A stretch of 57,463 nt of DNA from Kiloniellales bacterium (GCA_030064845.1 JASJEC010000040.1:1-57463), one strand, 5' to 3'. Positions 37,405 through 46,664 are shown, counted from the first letter of the stretch. The notes: generated by a model not told the origin, from the sequence alone. Numbers and translations are program-made.

Positions 37405-38322
37405 CTAATCCGGTTGGGCTGGATCGCCGGCCTTGCGCTCGACGGTTTCGAGGGCATCGGCCAGACGGGAGCGCGCGCTGCCCGGCGCCAGGGGCTGCTG
37501 CTGTGACGGATGGGGCGACCATCCGGTGAGGTAGACCACTTCGAAGGTGGCCGGCAAGGGGCCTTCCGGGGCGCCGTGGCGGTCGCGGTAGATCTCCGCC
37601 GCCCTGAACAGCGTGTGCCGCCGGCTCATCGCCTTGCGGCGTTCGGCGACGGCGTTGCTCTCGCCCATGGCACTGAGCTCCTTCATCAACGCCAGGGCGT
37701 TGGGATAGGTCACCGTGATCCGGTCGCGGTCCGTGACCGGGAGCGCGAAGCCGGCGCGCTGTAGGAGACCGCCGGCGTCGGCGACGTCGGCGAAGGGCGA
37801 GACCCGCGGACTGACGCCGCCCTCGACCTCGGCCTCGGCCTCGAGCAGCGCGCCGCGCAGCTCCACCAGGGTCTCGCCGCCCAGCATCGCCCCGAGGAAC
37901 AGCCCGTCCGGTTTGAGCGCCTGGCGGATCTGGATCAGCGCGCCCGGCAGGTCGTTGACCCAGTGGAGCGAGGCCGCGCTGACGACCAGATCGAAGCAGT
38001 CCGGCGCGAAGGGCAGGAACTCCTCATCCGCGGCCACGGCCGGGTGCCCCGGCGCCGCCGCCGCCCGCGCCATGCGCGGCGAGAGGTCGCCCTGCACCAG
38101 CATCTCCACACCGCCGCGTCCGGCCAGGACCTCGCGCAGGATGCCCGTGTGGCAACCCAGGTCGAGCGCAAGCGGGAAACGGCGCTGGATGTCCTCCAGC
38201 CGCTCGACCAGCCGTTCGCCGATCTCGCGCACCAGGAAGTCGTGCGCGCCGAAACCCGCGGCGGCGCGGTCGCGTCGGCGCCGGACGGCCCGCCGGTCGA
38301 AGACCAGGACACTCTCGTTCAT
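37405..38322 (-). CDS. SAM-dependent methyltransferase, NDUFAF5/BioC-like
   Basis: 305 residues from ATG 38322-38320 (ATG 38334 also possible; the frame continues further but without similarity). [17 protein letters not shown] is the typical start of the NDUFAF5/C20orf7 family. SAM motif LALDLGCHTGILREVL, then QGDLSPRMARAA, FDLVVSAASLHWVNDLPG and LKPDGLFLGAMLGGETL follow. The eukaryotic homologue hydroxylates or modifies an Arg of complex I subunit NDUFS7; the bacterial role is unproven. Divergent from comF, a conserved alphaproteobacterial neighbourhood. Confidence 0.85.
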   Translation of the reverse strand: MNESVLVFDRRAVRRRRDRAAAGFGAHDFLVREIGERLVERLEDIQRRFPLALDLGCHTGILREVLAGRGGVEMLVQGDLSPRMARAAAAPGHPAVAADEEFLPFAPDCFDLVVSAASLHWVNDLPGALIQIRQALKPDGLFLGAMLGGETLVELRGALLEAEAEVEGGVSPRVSPFADVADAGGLLQRAGFALPVTDRDRITVTYPNALALMKELSAMGESNAVAERRKAMSRRHTLFRAAEIYRDRHGAPEGPLPATFEVVYLTGWSPHPSQQQPLAPGSARSRLADALETVERKAGDPAQPD

Positions 38323-38401
38323 GGCCAGCACCATGCCCCACCGGGCCGCCCGCTGCCAAGCCGCCGTTGACAGGCGTTGGGTGCGCGGGAAAGCTTCCAT
38401 C

Positions 38402-39166
38402 ATGGGTAGCACAGAGAGCCTTGGCCGGAGGCTCGGCGGCGCGCTGGAGGCCGCCGTCGACGTGCTCTTGCCGCCCCGCTGCCTGGGCTGCGGCTGCGCC
38501 GTGGACCGCGCTGGCGCGCTCTGCCCGTCATGTTGGCGCGGCATCAGCTTCGCCGCCCCGCCGCACTGCGCGCGCTGCGGCTATCCCTTCGCCTTCGATC
38601 TCGGCCCCTCGGCGCTGTGCGGCGCCTGCAGCCGCGAGACGCCGCCGTTCGACCGCGCCCGCTTCGTGATGCGCTACGACGAGCGGAGCCGTGACCTGGT
38701 GATCGCCTTCAAGCACCGCGACCGGACCGACGCCGCGCCGGTCTTCGCCGGCTTGATGCGGCGCGCCGGGGCTGAGCTGATCGAGAGTGCGGATCTGGTG
38801 GCGCCGGTCCCGCTGCACCGCTGGCGTCTCCTGTCCCGGCGCTTCAACCAGGCGGCCCTGCTGGCGATCGCCTTGGGCGCCCAGGCCGCCCTGCCGGTGG
38901 TGCCCGACCTCCTGGTCCGGCGGCGCCACACGCCGTCCCAGGGGCGTCTCGATCCTGCCGCGCGGCGCCGCAACGTGACCGGCGCCTTCGACGTGCCGCC
39001 CAAGCGCCGGGCGCGGGTCGAAGCCAAGCGCGTGCTGCTGGTCGACGACGTTCTGACCACCGGGGCGACGGTCGAGGCCTGCGCCAAGGCGCTGCGCCGG
39101 CGCGGCGCGGCCGCGGTCGACGTTCTGGTGCTGGCCCGGGTAATCCGCCCGCAGCGGCGGGCTTGA
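38402..39166 (+). CDS. comF: ComF family protein (double zinc ribbon phosphoribosyltransferase)
   Basis: 254 residues from ATG 38402. N-terminal double zinc ribbon: CLGCGCAVDRAGALCPSC then CARCGYPFAF...CGACS. The C-terminal PRTase-like fold has APVPLHRWRLLSRRFNQAALLA and the PRPP loop VLLVDDVLTTGATVEAC. Homologues assist natural transformation, where ComFC handles incoming ssDNA, though many alphaproteobacteria keep it without known competence. No other com gene is nearby. 80 bp from the divergent methyltransferase. Confidence 0.9.
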   Translation: MGSTESLGRRLGGALEAAVDVLLPPRCLGCGCAVDRAGALCPSCWRGISFAAPPHCARCGYPFAFDLGPSALCGACSRETPPFDRARFVMRYDERSRDLVIAFKHRDRTDAAPVFAGLMRRAGAELIESADLVAPVPLHRWRLLSRRFNQAALLAIALGAQAALPVVPDLLVRRRHTPSQGRLDPAARRRNVTGAFDVPPKRRARVEAKRVLLVDDVLTTGATVEACAKALRRRGAAAVDVLVLARVIRPQRRA

Positions 39167-39257
39167 GCGCCGCTCGCGGATGTCGAAGTGGTTTGACCTT
39201 TACTTCCCGCCCTTCCATAGATGGACGCACTTAGGATAGTCCGCGTTTCTGCCAGGA

Positions 39258-40439
39258 ATGAAACCCGCGCCCGCAACACCGACAGATCGCGCCCAGCCCG
39301 GCGAAGCGGCCGTCTCCTGGCCGCCGCCCAGCGTCATCGGAGAAACGGCGCCCCGCTTCATGCTGCCGGATCACGGCGGCACGGGGTGGAGCCTGGCTTC
39401 GGACGCCGTGGCCGGACGGCCCGTCGTCCTTGTCTTTCTGCGGGGCACGGCGAAGTCCCCGGCGCGCGCGCAGCTGCTCGGGTTTCGCGACCGCTACGGG
39501 GACTTTGCCGCCGAGGGCGCCCTGATCGTCGCGGTTACCCGCCAGCCGATCGGGATCAACGCGACCGACCGGGAAGAGCTGGGTCTGCCCTTCCGCCTGC
39601 TGGCCGACCTCGTTGGCGACATCAGCCGGGGCTACGCCGCCATTGCCGGCTGCCGCGGCGAGCCCGAGGTCCTGACCTGCGTGCTGACGCCGGCGCTCAA
39701 GATCGCCCGCTTCCTGGTCGGGCCGGGGGCGCCCGACCACGCGGCGGCCGCGCTGGCCGAGGTCCAGCGGCTGACCGCGCCGAGGGTCGCCGCCGAGGCG
39801 GTGATGCACCCGCCGATCCTGCAGATTCCAGGGGTGCTAAGCCCCGAGGAGTGCCGCTTCCTGATCGCCCTTCACGACCGGCCGGGGACCCCCTGGAACG
39901 AGCCCGACGACCCCGACGACCAGTACGATTTCAAGATCCGGGTCGGCGACCACCGGCGCGCCGACCGGGTCGACTACGTGATCAACGACCCCGAGGTCCA
40001 GGCTCTCCTCGACCGGGCGCTGAACCGACGGATCGCGCCCGAGATCCAGAGAGCCTTCCAGTACAAGGTGACCCGGCGCGAGGCCTACCACCTGGCCTGC
40101 TACCAGGGCCTGCGCGGCGGCTTCTCGATCGGCCACCGGGACAACTCCACGCCGGCCTTGGCGCACCGCCGTTTCGCCCTCTCCCTCAGCCTCAACCACG
40201 AGGAGTACCAGGGCGGTGAGCTGGTCTTCCGGGAATACGGCGAGCAGCGCTATCGCCTGCCGACCGGCGCGGCACTGATCTTCTCCTCCTCGCTCCTCCA
40301 TGAGATTCTCACGGTCACCAGCGGACGCCGCTTCGTGCTGCTCTCCCACCTCTACGGTGACGATCGGGACCGCCCGCGGAGCGCGAACCAGCCGGCCGAG
40401 GGCGATCCGCGCAGGCGCGAGGCGCCCGACCGGCCGTGA
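39258..40439 (+). CDS. Fusion of degenerate peroxiredoxin-like domain and 2OG-Fe(II) oxygenase
   Basis: 393 residues. N-terminal half (about 20-165) is a thioredoxin-fold AhpC/TSA-like domain: GETAPRFMLPDHGGTGWSL, PVVLVFLRGTAKSPARAQ, LADLVGDISRGYAA. The peroxidatic Cys position in the loop after VFLRG has no Cys, so peroxidase activity is unlikely. C-terminal half (about 185-375) is a prolyl-4-hydroxylase-type oxygenase: FSIGHRDNSTP gives His/Asp iron ligands, LLHEILTVTSGRRFVLLS the distal His and 2OG-binding Arg. The next gene starts inside its stop (GTGA), so the two act together. Substrate unknown. Confidence 0.85.
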   Translation: MKPAPATPTDRAQPGEAAVSWPPPSVIGETAPRFMLPDHGGTGWSLASDAVAGRPVVLVFLRGTAKSPARAQLLGFRDRYGDFAAEGALIVAVTRQPIGINATDREELGLPFRLLADLVGDISRGYAAIAGCRGEPEVLTCVLTPALKIARFLVGPGAPDHAAAALAEVQRLTAPRVAAEAVMHPPILQIPGVLSPEECRFLIALHDRPGTPWNEPDDPDDQYDFKIRVGDHRRADRVDYVINDPEVQALLDRALNRRIAPEIQRAFQYKVTRREAYHLACYQGLRGGFSIGHRDNSTPALAHRRFALSLSLNHEEYQGGELVFREYGEQRYRLPTGAALIFSSSLLHEILTVTSGRRFVLLSHLYGDDRDRPRSANQPAEGDPRRREAPDRP

Positions 40440-41413
40440 CCCAGGAGCTCTCTCTCGAACCCGCGCCGTCGCGCCTCGAGCGCGAATCTCCGGCGAGACG
40501 CGCGGCGCCGCCGCCGGCTCACTGGTACCGCACCGGGCGCGGGCACCTCTTCCTGTCCACGGCCTTCGGCGAACAATCGGGGGCGCCCCACGGCGGCGAG
40601 ATCCAGGGGATCCTGGTCGCCCTTCGCTGGGAGCCGCTCGACGGCCGGGACGTGGCTCTCTACGACGAAGCGGCGCCGACGGAAGGCCGGTTTGCCATCG
40701 GGCGTGTCGGCGCGGCGAACCGGGGCAGCCGGGAGACCTGGCGCCTGTTCGCCCCGCCGGCCGTCGGCTCCTGGCGCGCGGCGAACGCCGCGGCAGGCAA
40801 AGGCGGGGCCCTGCACCTGCTCGAGCTTTGCTCCTGCGCCACCGAGGAAAGCGGTCTGGATGCGGTGGAGCGTGCGGCGCTGGAGGCCTACAAGGATCGG
40901 GGCGGCCGGGCGATTCACAAGGGCGAAGGCGGGTTCTTCTGGTTCCGCAGCTATCACCTGGCGGTCTTCGGCCCGCTCGGCCGGCGCGACGCTCCGGGAG
41001 CGGGATGGCGGTCCGAGGGGGGCGCCTATCGGCCCCCGTCCAACCGGGCGGGGCCGTGGCGCCGGCGCTGGCGCCGGAAGGCAGGCCTCGGTGCGGCGGA
41101 GAACAGCCGGCCGGCGGACAGCTTCGACCCCCAGGCCAGCTACGGCTTCGACGGACCCGAGGCCGGCATCGCGGGCGCCGATCCCTCAGGCCAGCTGCTC
41201 TCCGCGCTGCCCATGGCCAAGTTTCGGCCCTTCGTGGCGCGGCTCGTCCCGCTGTCACCCTGGCCGCCTTTCAGTATCAGCCCGGCCCTACCGGACGCGG
41301 CCGGCGAGGCCGCGGGCCTCGAGGGCTGGTATCGCCGGGTCGCCTTCGAGCCGGTGCTGACCTGGCGCTATTCGCCGGCCCTGCTTCACGCCGCCGGCAC
41401 CCAACGCGCTTGA
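40436..41413 (+). CDS. Hypothetical protein coupled to the redoxin-oxygenase fusion
   Basis: 325 residues from GTG 40436, overlapping the preceding stop as GTGA. I do not recognise a family. Visible: an Arg-rich start, HWYRTGRGHLFLSTAFGEQ, a segment with ELCSCATEESGLDAVERAAL (two Cys), GEGGFFWFRSYHLAVFGPLG, a basic patch PWRRRWRRK and a Trp/Pro-rich C-terminus. No signal peptide or membrane helix. Composition and codon use match its neighbours, so it looks like a real gene. The strict coupling suggests it is a partner or substrate of the oxygenase. Confidence 0.65.
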   Translation: MTQELSLEPAPSRLERESPARRAAPPPAHWYRTGRGHLFLSTAFGEQSGAPHGGEIQGILVALRWEPLDGRDVALYDEAAPTEGRFAIGRVGAANRGSRETWRLFAPPAVGSWRAANAAAGKGGALHLLELCSCATEESGLDAVERAALEAYKDRGGRAIHKGEGGFFWFRSYHLAVFGPLGRRDAPGAGWRSEGGAYRPPSNRAGPWRRRWRRKAGLGAAENSRPADSFDPQASYGFDGPEAGIAGADPSGQLLSALPMAKFRPFVARLVPLSPWPPFSISPALPDAAGEAAGLEGWYRRVAFEPVLTWRYSPALLHAAGTQRA

Positions 41414-41492
41414 TGGAAAAGATCCGTCTCGTCCCCAAGTAACCGGGCTGAAGTAACCGGGCGCTGACCGCGATCCCTTATCGGAGACGACC

Positions 41493-41756
41493 ATGGCCAA
41501 AGTCGAGATCTACTCCAGCATGTTCTGCCCCTTCTGCTCGCGGGCCAAGCGGCTGCTAGACAGCAAGGGCGTCTCCTACGAAGAGATCGACGTCACCATG
41601 CGGCCCGCCCTGCGCCGCCAGATGACCGAGCGCGCCCAGGGCCGCACCTCCGTACCCCAGATCTTCATCGACGATGCCCACGTAGGCGGCTGCGACGAGC
41701 TCTACGCCCTCGATGGGGAGGGGCGGTTGGACCCTCTCCTCCAGGGCGCGGCATGA
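41493..41756 (+). CDS. grxC: Glutaredoxin 3
   Basis: 87 residues. Active-site CPFC (SSMFCPFCSRAKRLL), the cis-Pro region TSVPQIFID and the GSH-binding GGCDELYAL are all present. Class I dithiol glutaredoxin reducing disulfides and glutathionylated proteins. It overlaps the nitrilase gene by 4 bp (ATGA), a conserved alphaproteobacterial pair. Confidence 0.96.
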   Translation: MAKVEIYSSMFCPFCSRAKRLLDSKGVSYEEIDVTMRPALRRQMTERAQGRTSVPQIFIDDAHVGGCDELYALDGEGRLDPLLQGAA

Positions 41757-42625
41757 CGGCGCCGTTTCGCGCCGCCTGCCTGCAGCTTACCTCGGGGCGC
41801 GAGCCGGCAGCCAACATCTCCGCGGTGCAAGGCTTGGCGCGCGAGGCCAAGGACGCCGGCGCGCAGCTGATCATGACCCCCGAGGTCACGGACATGCTGG
41901 AACCGCGCCGGGTGCTGGCTTTCGAGAAGGCCCTGCCCGAGCCGGACCATCAGGGCCTCACGGCCCTGCGGGCCCTGGCCCAGAAACTGGACGTCTGGCT
42001 GCTGGCCGGCTCCCTGGTGGTCAGCGTCGGCCCCGAGCGCCTGGCCAATCGATCGTTCCTGATCGGACCGGACGGGCGGGTCGCCGCCAGCTACGACAAG
42101 ATCCACATGTTCGACGTCGCGGTCGCAGACGGGCAGACCTACCGGGAGTCGCGGGCTTACCGCCCGGGCGGGCAGGCGGTCCTGGCCGAGCTGCCCTGGG
42201 GCCGGCTCGGCATGACGATCTGCTACGACCTGCGCTTCCCACAGCTCTACCGTCACCTGGCCCAGGCCGGGGCGGACTTCCTCTCTATCCCCTCGGCCTT
42301 CACCCGGGTCACCGGCGAGGCCCACTGGCACGTGCTGCTGCGCGCCCGCGCCATCGAGACCGGCTGCTACGTCTTCGCCCCGGCCCAGTGCGGCGAGCAT
42401 GCCGAGGGCCGCCAGACCTACGGCCATTCCCTGATCGTGGACCCTTGGGGCGAGGTGCTGGCCGACGGCGGGGACGAGCCCGGCGTCGTTGTGGCCGAGA
42501 TCGATCCCGCGGCGGTGGCGAAGGCGCGCGCGATGGTGCCTTCCCTCAGCAATGACAGAGACTTCACTTTCTGCTCGACGGAGGGCGAGGCACCGGTCGC
42601 CGTTGAGGCCGAGGCCGGCAGTTGA
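41753..42625 (+). CDS. Carbon-nitrogen hydrolase, Nit1-like (probable deaminated glutathione amidase)
   Basis: 290 residues. Nitrilase-superfamily catalytic triad: E44 (MTPEVTD), K116 ([10 protein letters not shown]) and C157 ([15 protein letters not shown]). [24 protein letters not shown] and [18 protein letters not shown] are typical of the Nit1/YbeM branch, which repairs deaminated glutathione. Coupling with grxC, which uses glutathione, fits that role. Substrate by homology only. Confidence 0.9.
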   Translation: MTAPFRAACLQLTSGREPAANISAVQGLAREAKDAGAQLIMTPEVTDMLEPRRVLAFEKALPEPDHQGLTALRALAQKLDVWLLAGSLVVSVGPERLANRSFLIGPDGRVAASYDKIHMFDVAVADGQTYRESRAYRPGGQAVLAELPWGRLGMTICYDLRFPQLYRHLAQAGADFLSIPSAFTRVTGEAHWHVLLRARAIETGCYVFAPAQCGEHAEGRQTYGHSLIVDPWGEVLADGGDEPGVVVAEIDPAAVAKARAMVPSLSNDRDFTFCSTEGEAPVAVEAEAGS

Positions 42626-42674
42626 CCCGATCGAAGTTCCGGCTGCGCCGTTCGATTGATTCCGGTGGCCCGTG

Positions 42675-43037
42675 ATGGCGACCAAGATTCTTTTCCGTCC
42701 GGTGGGCCCGGAAGAGCTCGCGCTGATCGAGGCCTCGGGTTGGCGGGCTTTCCCGCCGCGCCTCCCGGAACAGCCGATTTTCTATCCCGTCCTCAATCAG
42801 GACTACGCCAGCTTGATCGCCCGCGATTGGAACGTGAAAGCGAGCGGCGCCGGCTACGTAACGCGTTTTGCGGTCGAGGCCCGGTTTTTGGATCGCTATC
42901 CGGTACAGACCGTTGGGGCGGCCGACCATCAGGAGCTCTGGGTGCCGGCCGAGGAGCTGGAGGAGTTCAACCGCCATATTGTCGGCCCCATTGAGGTCGT
43001 GGCCCGTTATGAGCCACTCGAAAGCCAGCCGGATTGA
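42675..43037 (+). CDS. Conserved small protein, often annotated ADP-ribosylation/crystallin J1
   Basis: 120 residues from ATG 42675 (GTG 42672 is adjacent). FRPVGPEELALIEASGWRAF, PRLPEQPIFYPVLNQDYA, GYVTRFAVEARFLDRYPVQTVG, ELWVPAEELEEFNRHIVGPI form a conserved alphaproteobacterial family. Database names mention ADP-ribosylation/crystallin J1, but the protein is far too short to be an ADP-ribosylglycohydrolase; I would not infer that activity. Cytosolic, no motif of known chemistry. Confidence 0.75.
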   Translation: MATKILFRPVGPEELALIEASGWRAFPPRLPEQPIFYPVLNQDYASLIARDWNVKASGAGYVTRFAVEARFLDRYPVQTVGAADHQELWVPAEELEEFNRHIVGPIEVVARYEPLESQPD

Positions 43038-43047
43038 CGGCCCTTGC

Positions 43048-43599
43048 TCACTCGCAACGAGCGCAGATCCTCTGGATGGCGGATGGCTTGGGCCGCTCGA
43101 CGATGACGTCCTCGTAGGCCAGGACCCTGAGCCGCCCCCGCACGGCTTCCAAGAGTTCGCCGGGACGGAGAAGGAAGTCGGGATTGCTGGGCTTTCCGAA
43201 GCGTTCGTTGCCGCGCGCGAAGGTCTCGTAGATCAGCAGGCCGCCCGGTTCGACCGCAGCGACAAGGGGCGCCAGCAGGGGCCTGAAGAGGTAGTTGGTC
43301 ACCACCACGCCGGCGAAACTGCGGCCCGCCAGGGGAAAGGGCCGCCCATCCTCCAGGTCGACTTCCAGCCTCTCGAGTCCCGCGTGATCGCCCAGGTCAG
43401 CGAGGCCTGAGAGGTCGCGATCGACCGCCACAACCGGGTGCCCTCGCTCGAGAAACAGCCGGGCATGGCGGCCGCCGCCGCAGGCCAGATCAAGCACGGC
43501 GCCGCCGGCCGGCACGGCGCCGGCGAAGCGGACGACCCAGTCCGATGGTTCCCGGAGCGCGTCGTGGTTGCCGTTGTCCGGTTGGTGAGCTGCCGCCAT
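43048..43599 (-). CDS. Class I SAM-dependent methyltransferase (TehB-like)
   Basis: 183 residues. AdoMet motif I is VLDLACGGGRHARLFLERGH, motif II AVDRDLSGL, motif IV VVVTNYLFRPLL, then GGLLIYETFARGNERFGKPSNPDFLLRPGEL, a signature of TehB/tellurite-resistance-like methyltransferases. The physiological substrate is unknown. Single minus-strand gene between plus-strand genes. Confidence 0.85.
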   Translation of the reverse strand: MAAAHQPDNGNHDALREPSDWVVRFAGAVPAGGAVLDLACGGGRHARLFLERGHPVVAVDRDLSGLADLGDHAGLERLEVDLEDGRPFPLAGRSFAGVVVTNYLFRPLLAPLVAAVEPGGLLIYETFARGNERFGKPSNPDFLLRPGELLEAVRGRLRVLAYEDVIVERPKPSAIQRICARCE

Positions 43600-43686
43600 C
43601 TCTTGCCAATTTCCCCGAAAATCGCCACTTGCTGGTAAGATGTTGGAATCGCAACGTCACGAAAAGCAGGAAATGGCCCCGTCGCG

Positions 43687-44106
43687 ATGATCCTCTACGA
43701 CCTCAGATGCCAGGACGGCCACGTCTTCGAGGCTTGGTTCAAGGACAGCGCCGCCTACGAAAAGCAGGCGAAGGCCGGCCGTGTCGACTGCCCGGTCTGC
43801 GGCTCCAGCAAGATCGAAAAGGCGCCCATGGCGCCAAATCTGGCCCGCAGCCGGAAAGGCTCGGAGACCCGGGCTACCGACAAGGCCGCCGCCGTGCGGC
43901 AGGCGCTCCAGGAGGTCCGCAAGCAGGTCGAGGAGACCTGCGACTACGTCGGCGAACGCTTCCCGGAGGAGGCGCGCCGGATCCATTACGGCGAGACCGA
44001 CCCGCGCGGCATCTACGGCGAGTCCAGCCCCGATGAAGCCAAGTCCCTCGAAGAAGAGGGCGTCAAGTTCCAGCGCATCCCCTGGCTGCCGCGCGAGAAC
44101 TCCTGA
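43687..44106 (+). CDS. DUF1178 family protein
   Basis: 139 residues. MILYDLRCQDGHVFEAWFKDSAAYE with VDCPVCGSSKIEKAPMAP gives a zinc-ribbon-like N-terminus (Cys8 and CPVC). The rest is charged helices ending FQRIPWLPREN. Conserved near grxC/nitrilase genes in alphaproteobacteria. Function unknown. Confidence 0.88.
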   Translation: MILYDLRCQDGHVFEAWFKDSAAYEKQAKAGRVDCPVCGSSKIEKAPMAPNLARSRKGSETRATDKAAAVRQALQEVRKQVEETCDYVGERFPEEARRIHYGETDPRGIYGESSPDEAKSLEEEGVKFQRIPWLPRENS

Positions 44107-44111
44107 CGTCC

Positions 44112-44384
44112 GTGAGCGACGACCTGCGCTGCCCGACACGGGCCTGCCAAGGCTGGGTCTGTCTGGTCGACGAAGAGACCGAGCAGCCTTTCTGGGGCTG
44201 CGGTGAATGCGGCGCCGTCTGGGCGGACCGGAGCGATCTCGAAGACGCCATATCGGGCGCCGTTGAACGCCATCCGCACCGGCTGCAGGTCTACCGGAAG
44301 TCCGGCGGCGGCTGGACGGCCGTTCCCTCGGCCGCGGAGCCGGCGGACTATGCCGAACGGGTCGAAGCCGAGTGGAACGAGTGA
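44112..44384 (+). CDS. Small zinc-ribbon-like hypothetical protein
   Basis: 90 residues from GTG 44112, 5 bp after the DUF1178 stop. Cys7, Cys12 and Cys17 lie in LRCPTRACQGWVC, and CGEC is in FWGCGECGAVWADRSDLE, a treble-clef or zinc-ribbon arrangement. The rest is a short alpha/beta tail. No named family recognised. Co-transcribed with DUF1178, itself a Cys-rich small protein. Confidence 0.65.
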   Translation: MSDDLRCPTRACQGWVCLVDEETEQPFWGCGECGAVWADRSDLEDAISGAVERHPHRLQVYRKSGGGWTAVPSAAEPADYAERVEAEWNE

Positions 44385-44390
44385 CGGCCT

Positions 44391-45143
44391 CTACGCCGCC
44401 TCGTCCTTCACCGCAAAAATCATGTAGTTGACGTCGCTGTCCCGGGTCATCCGCCAGCTGTCCGCCAGGGGGTTGTAGGCGACTCCGGTCAGCTCGGTCG
44501 ACCGCAGGCCGCCGGCGCCGAGCGCCTCGACCAGCTCGTCCGGACGGACGAAGCGGTTCCAGTCGTGGGTGCCGGGCGGCAGCCAGCGCAACAGGTACTC
44601 GGCGCCGACAATGGCCAAGGCAAAGGACTTTGGCGTGCGGTTCAGGGTCGCCACCGCCATGGCGCCGCCCGGCCGCACCAACGCGCAGCAGACATCCATG
44701 AAGGCCGGCACGTCGGCTACGTGCTCGACAACTTCCATGTTGACCACCAGATCGAAGGCCGCGCGTTCGCGCGCGAGATCCTCCGCCGCGGCGTTGCGGA
44801 AGGCGATCTCAAGGCCCTGCTCCTCGGCGTAGAGGCGCGCAACTTCGATGCTCTCCGCCGCCGCGTCTATCCCGGTGACGGCGGCCCCCAGGCGGGCGAG
44901 CGGCGCGGCCAGCAGCCCGCCGCCGCAGCCGACGTCGAGCACGCTGAGCCCCGAAAGCGGCGCCGGCTCGTCCAGATCCAGCCGGAAATGACGTGCCGCC
45001 CGGTCTCGGATGAAAGCCAGCCGGGTCGGGTTCAGCCGGTGCAGCGCCTTGAACTGCCCCTCGGGATCCCACCAGGCCTCGGCCATGGCGGCGAACTTCG
45101 CAATCTCTTCCGGGTCCAGGCTCGGTCGCGCGCTCGTGTTCAC
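44391..45143 (-). CDS. ubiG: Ubiquinone biosynthesis O-methyltransferase
   Basis: 250 residues from GTG 45143-45141 with AAGGGAA upstream. Performs both O-methylations in ubiquinone synthesis (also called Coq3-like). AAMAEAWWDPEGQFKALHRLNP is the UbiG signature, AdoMet motif VLDVGCGGGLLAAPLARLGA, then VVNMEVVEHVADVPAFM, LNRTPKSFALAIVGAEYLLRW and PPGTHDWNRFVRPDEL. Divergent from lysC, the standard alphaproteobacterial arrangement. An upstream in-frame extension is Arg-rich and not counted. Confidence 0.95.
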   Translation of the reverse strand: MNTSARPSLDPEEIAKFAAMAEAWWDPEGQFKALHRLNPTRLAFIRDRAARHFRLDLDEPAPLSGLSVLDVGCGGGLLAAPLARLGAAVTGIDAAAESIEVARLYAEEQGLEIAFRNAAAEDLARERAAFDLVVNMEVVEHVADVPAFMDVCCALVRPGGAMAVATLNRTPKSFALAIVGAEYLLRWLPPGTHDWNRFVRPDELVEALGAGGLRSTELTGVAYNPLADSWRMTRDSDVNYMIFAVKDEAA

Positions 45144-45327
45144 GTCTCGGCGTTCCCTTGCCGCGGTCCTCGCCGCGGCTCGTTGCGGTCGCGCGCTGCG
45201 CCCGGGTCCGGGCGACGGGGATCTTGCCTCGCCGCGCGCGTTGAGAGTATGGATAGCCGCCGCCGCCCAGGCAACTGCCCTCGGCGCCGGTTTCTTTACG
45301 CGCCCACCTGTCTTTGCGGAGACCTCG

Positions 45328-46548
45328 ATGGCCCGGATCGTGATGAAATTCGGCGGCACCTCGGTGGCCAGCATCGAGCGGATTCGCAGTGTGGCGGAAC
45401 GGGTGCAGGCCCAGGTCGCCGGCGGCGACGAGGTCGCCGTCGTGGTCTCCGCCATGGCCGGCCAGACCGATCACCTGATCGGCCAGGTGCGCCAGGTCGG
45501 CCAACTCGTCGATCTGCGTGAGTACGACGTGGTGGTCTCGACCGGCGAGCAGGTGACTGCGGGACTGCTCGCCATCACGCTGCAGAGCCTGGGAGTTTCG
45601 GCGCGCTCCTGGCTGGGCTGGCAAATCCCGATCCACAGCGACACCGCGCACGGCAGCGCGCGGATCGAAGAGATCGACGTCGGACGCATCGTCGAGCGGC
45701 TGGCCGAGGGCCAGGTCGCGGTCGTGCCGGGGTTCCAGGCGGTTGATCCCCAGAACCGGGTGACCACGCTCGGGCGCGGCGGCTCCGACACCTCGGCGGT
45801 GGCGCTGGCCGCCGCCTTGCGCGCCGAGCGCTGCGACATCTACACCGATGTCGACGGGGTCTACACGAGCGACCCGCGGATCGTCTCCCGGGCGCGCAAG
45901 CTCGACCGTGTCACCTACGAGGAGATGCTGGAAATGGCCTCGCAAGGGGCCAAGGTCCTACAGACCCGCTCGGTGGAAATGGCGATGAAGCACGCCGTAC
46001 GGGTACAGGTACGCTCGAGCTTTCATGACACTCCAGGGACCCTTGTGGTCGACGAGGAAGAAATCGTGGAAAAGGCAGTCGTCAGTGGAATCGCCTACAG
46101 CCGGGACGAGGCGAAAATCACCCTGCTCCAGGTGCCGGACAAGCCCGGCGTCGCGGCGCAAATCTTCGGCCCCTTGGCCGACGCGTCGATCAACGTCGAC
46201 ATGATCGTGCAGAACGTGTCCGCGGAGCGGGACCGCACCGATCTCACCTTCACGGTCAGCGAGGCCGACCTGGGCCGAGCCGTTGAAGTCATTAAGGAAA
46301 AATGCACCGATCTGGGCTATGCGGATATCCTGGCGGACGCCAACGTCGTCAAGGTTTCCGTCATAGGCGTCGGCATGCGCAGCCATGCCGGCGTCGCACA
46401 GCAGATGTTCAAAGCGCTCGCTGAAAAGGGTATAAACATCCAGGTGATCTCGACCTCGGAAATCAAGGTCAGCGTCTTGATCGCTGAGGAGTACACCGAG
46501 CTCGCCCTGCGGACGCTGCATACGGCCTATGGCCTCGACGCGGAATGA
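45328..46548 (+). CDS. lysC: Aspartate kinase
   Basis: 406 residues from ATG 45328. Phosphorylates aspartate, the entry to lysine, threonine, methionine and DAP synthesis. KFGGTSVAS (7-15), VVVSAMAGQTD, STGEQVTAGLLA, TLGRGGSDTSAVALAAAL and TDVDGVYTSDPR form the kinase domain; two ACT domains follow (about 265-400: PGVAAQIFGPLADASINVDMI and GVAQQMFKALAEKGINIQVIS), which give feedback control by lysine and/or threonine. Single-function enzyme, not fused to homoserine dehydrogenase. Confidence 0.96.
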   Translation: MARIVMKFGGTSVASIERIRSVAERVQAQVAGGDEVAVVVSAMAGQTDHLIGQVRQVGQLVDLREYDVVVSTGEQVTAGLLAITLQSLGVSARSWLGWQIPIHSDTAHGSARIEEIDVGRIVERLAEGQVAVVPGFQAVDPQNRVTTLGRGGSDTSAVALAAALRAERCDIYTDVDGVYTSDPRIVSRARKLDRVTYEEMLEMASQGAKVLQTRSVEMAMKHAVRVQVRSSFHDTPGTLVVDEEEIVEKAVVSGIAYSRDEAKITLLQVPDKPGVAAQIFGPLADASINVDMIVQNVSAERDRTDLTFTVSEADLGRAVEVIKEKCTDLGYADILADANVVKVSVIGVGMRSHAGVAQQMFKALAEKGINIQVISTSEIKVSVLIAEEYTELALRTLHTAYGLDAE

Positions 46549-46664
46549 TCGATCCCGCCGCGCCCACGGGGGTCGGCAGTTCACGGGGTCGCCAATCGCT
46601 TTGCCGGGCCGTGCGAGTCAGACACGGCGACCGGGTCAGGCCGCCGAGGTGGTGAGGTAATCGG

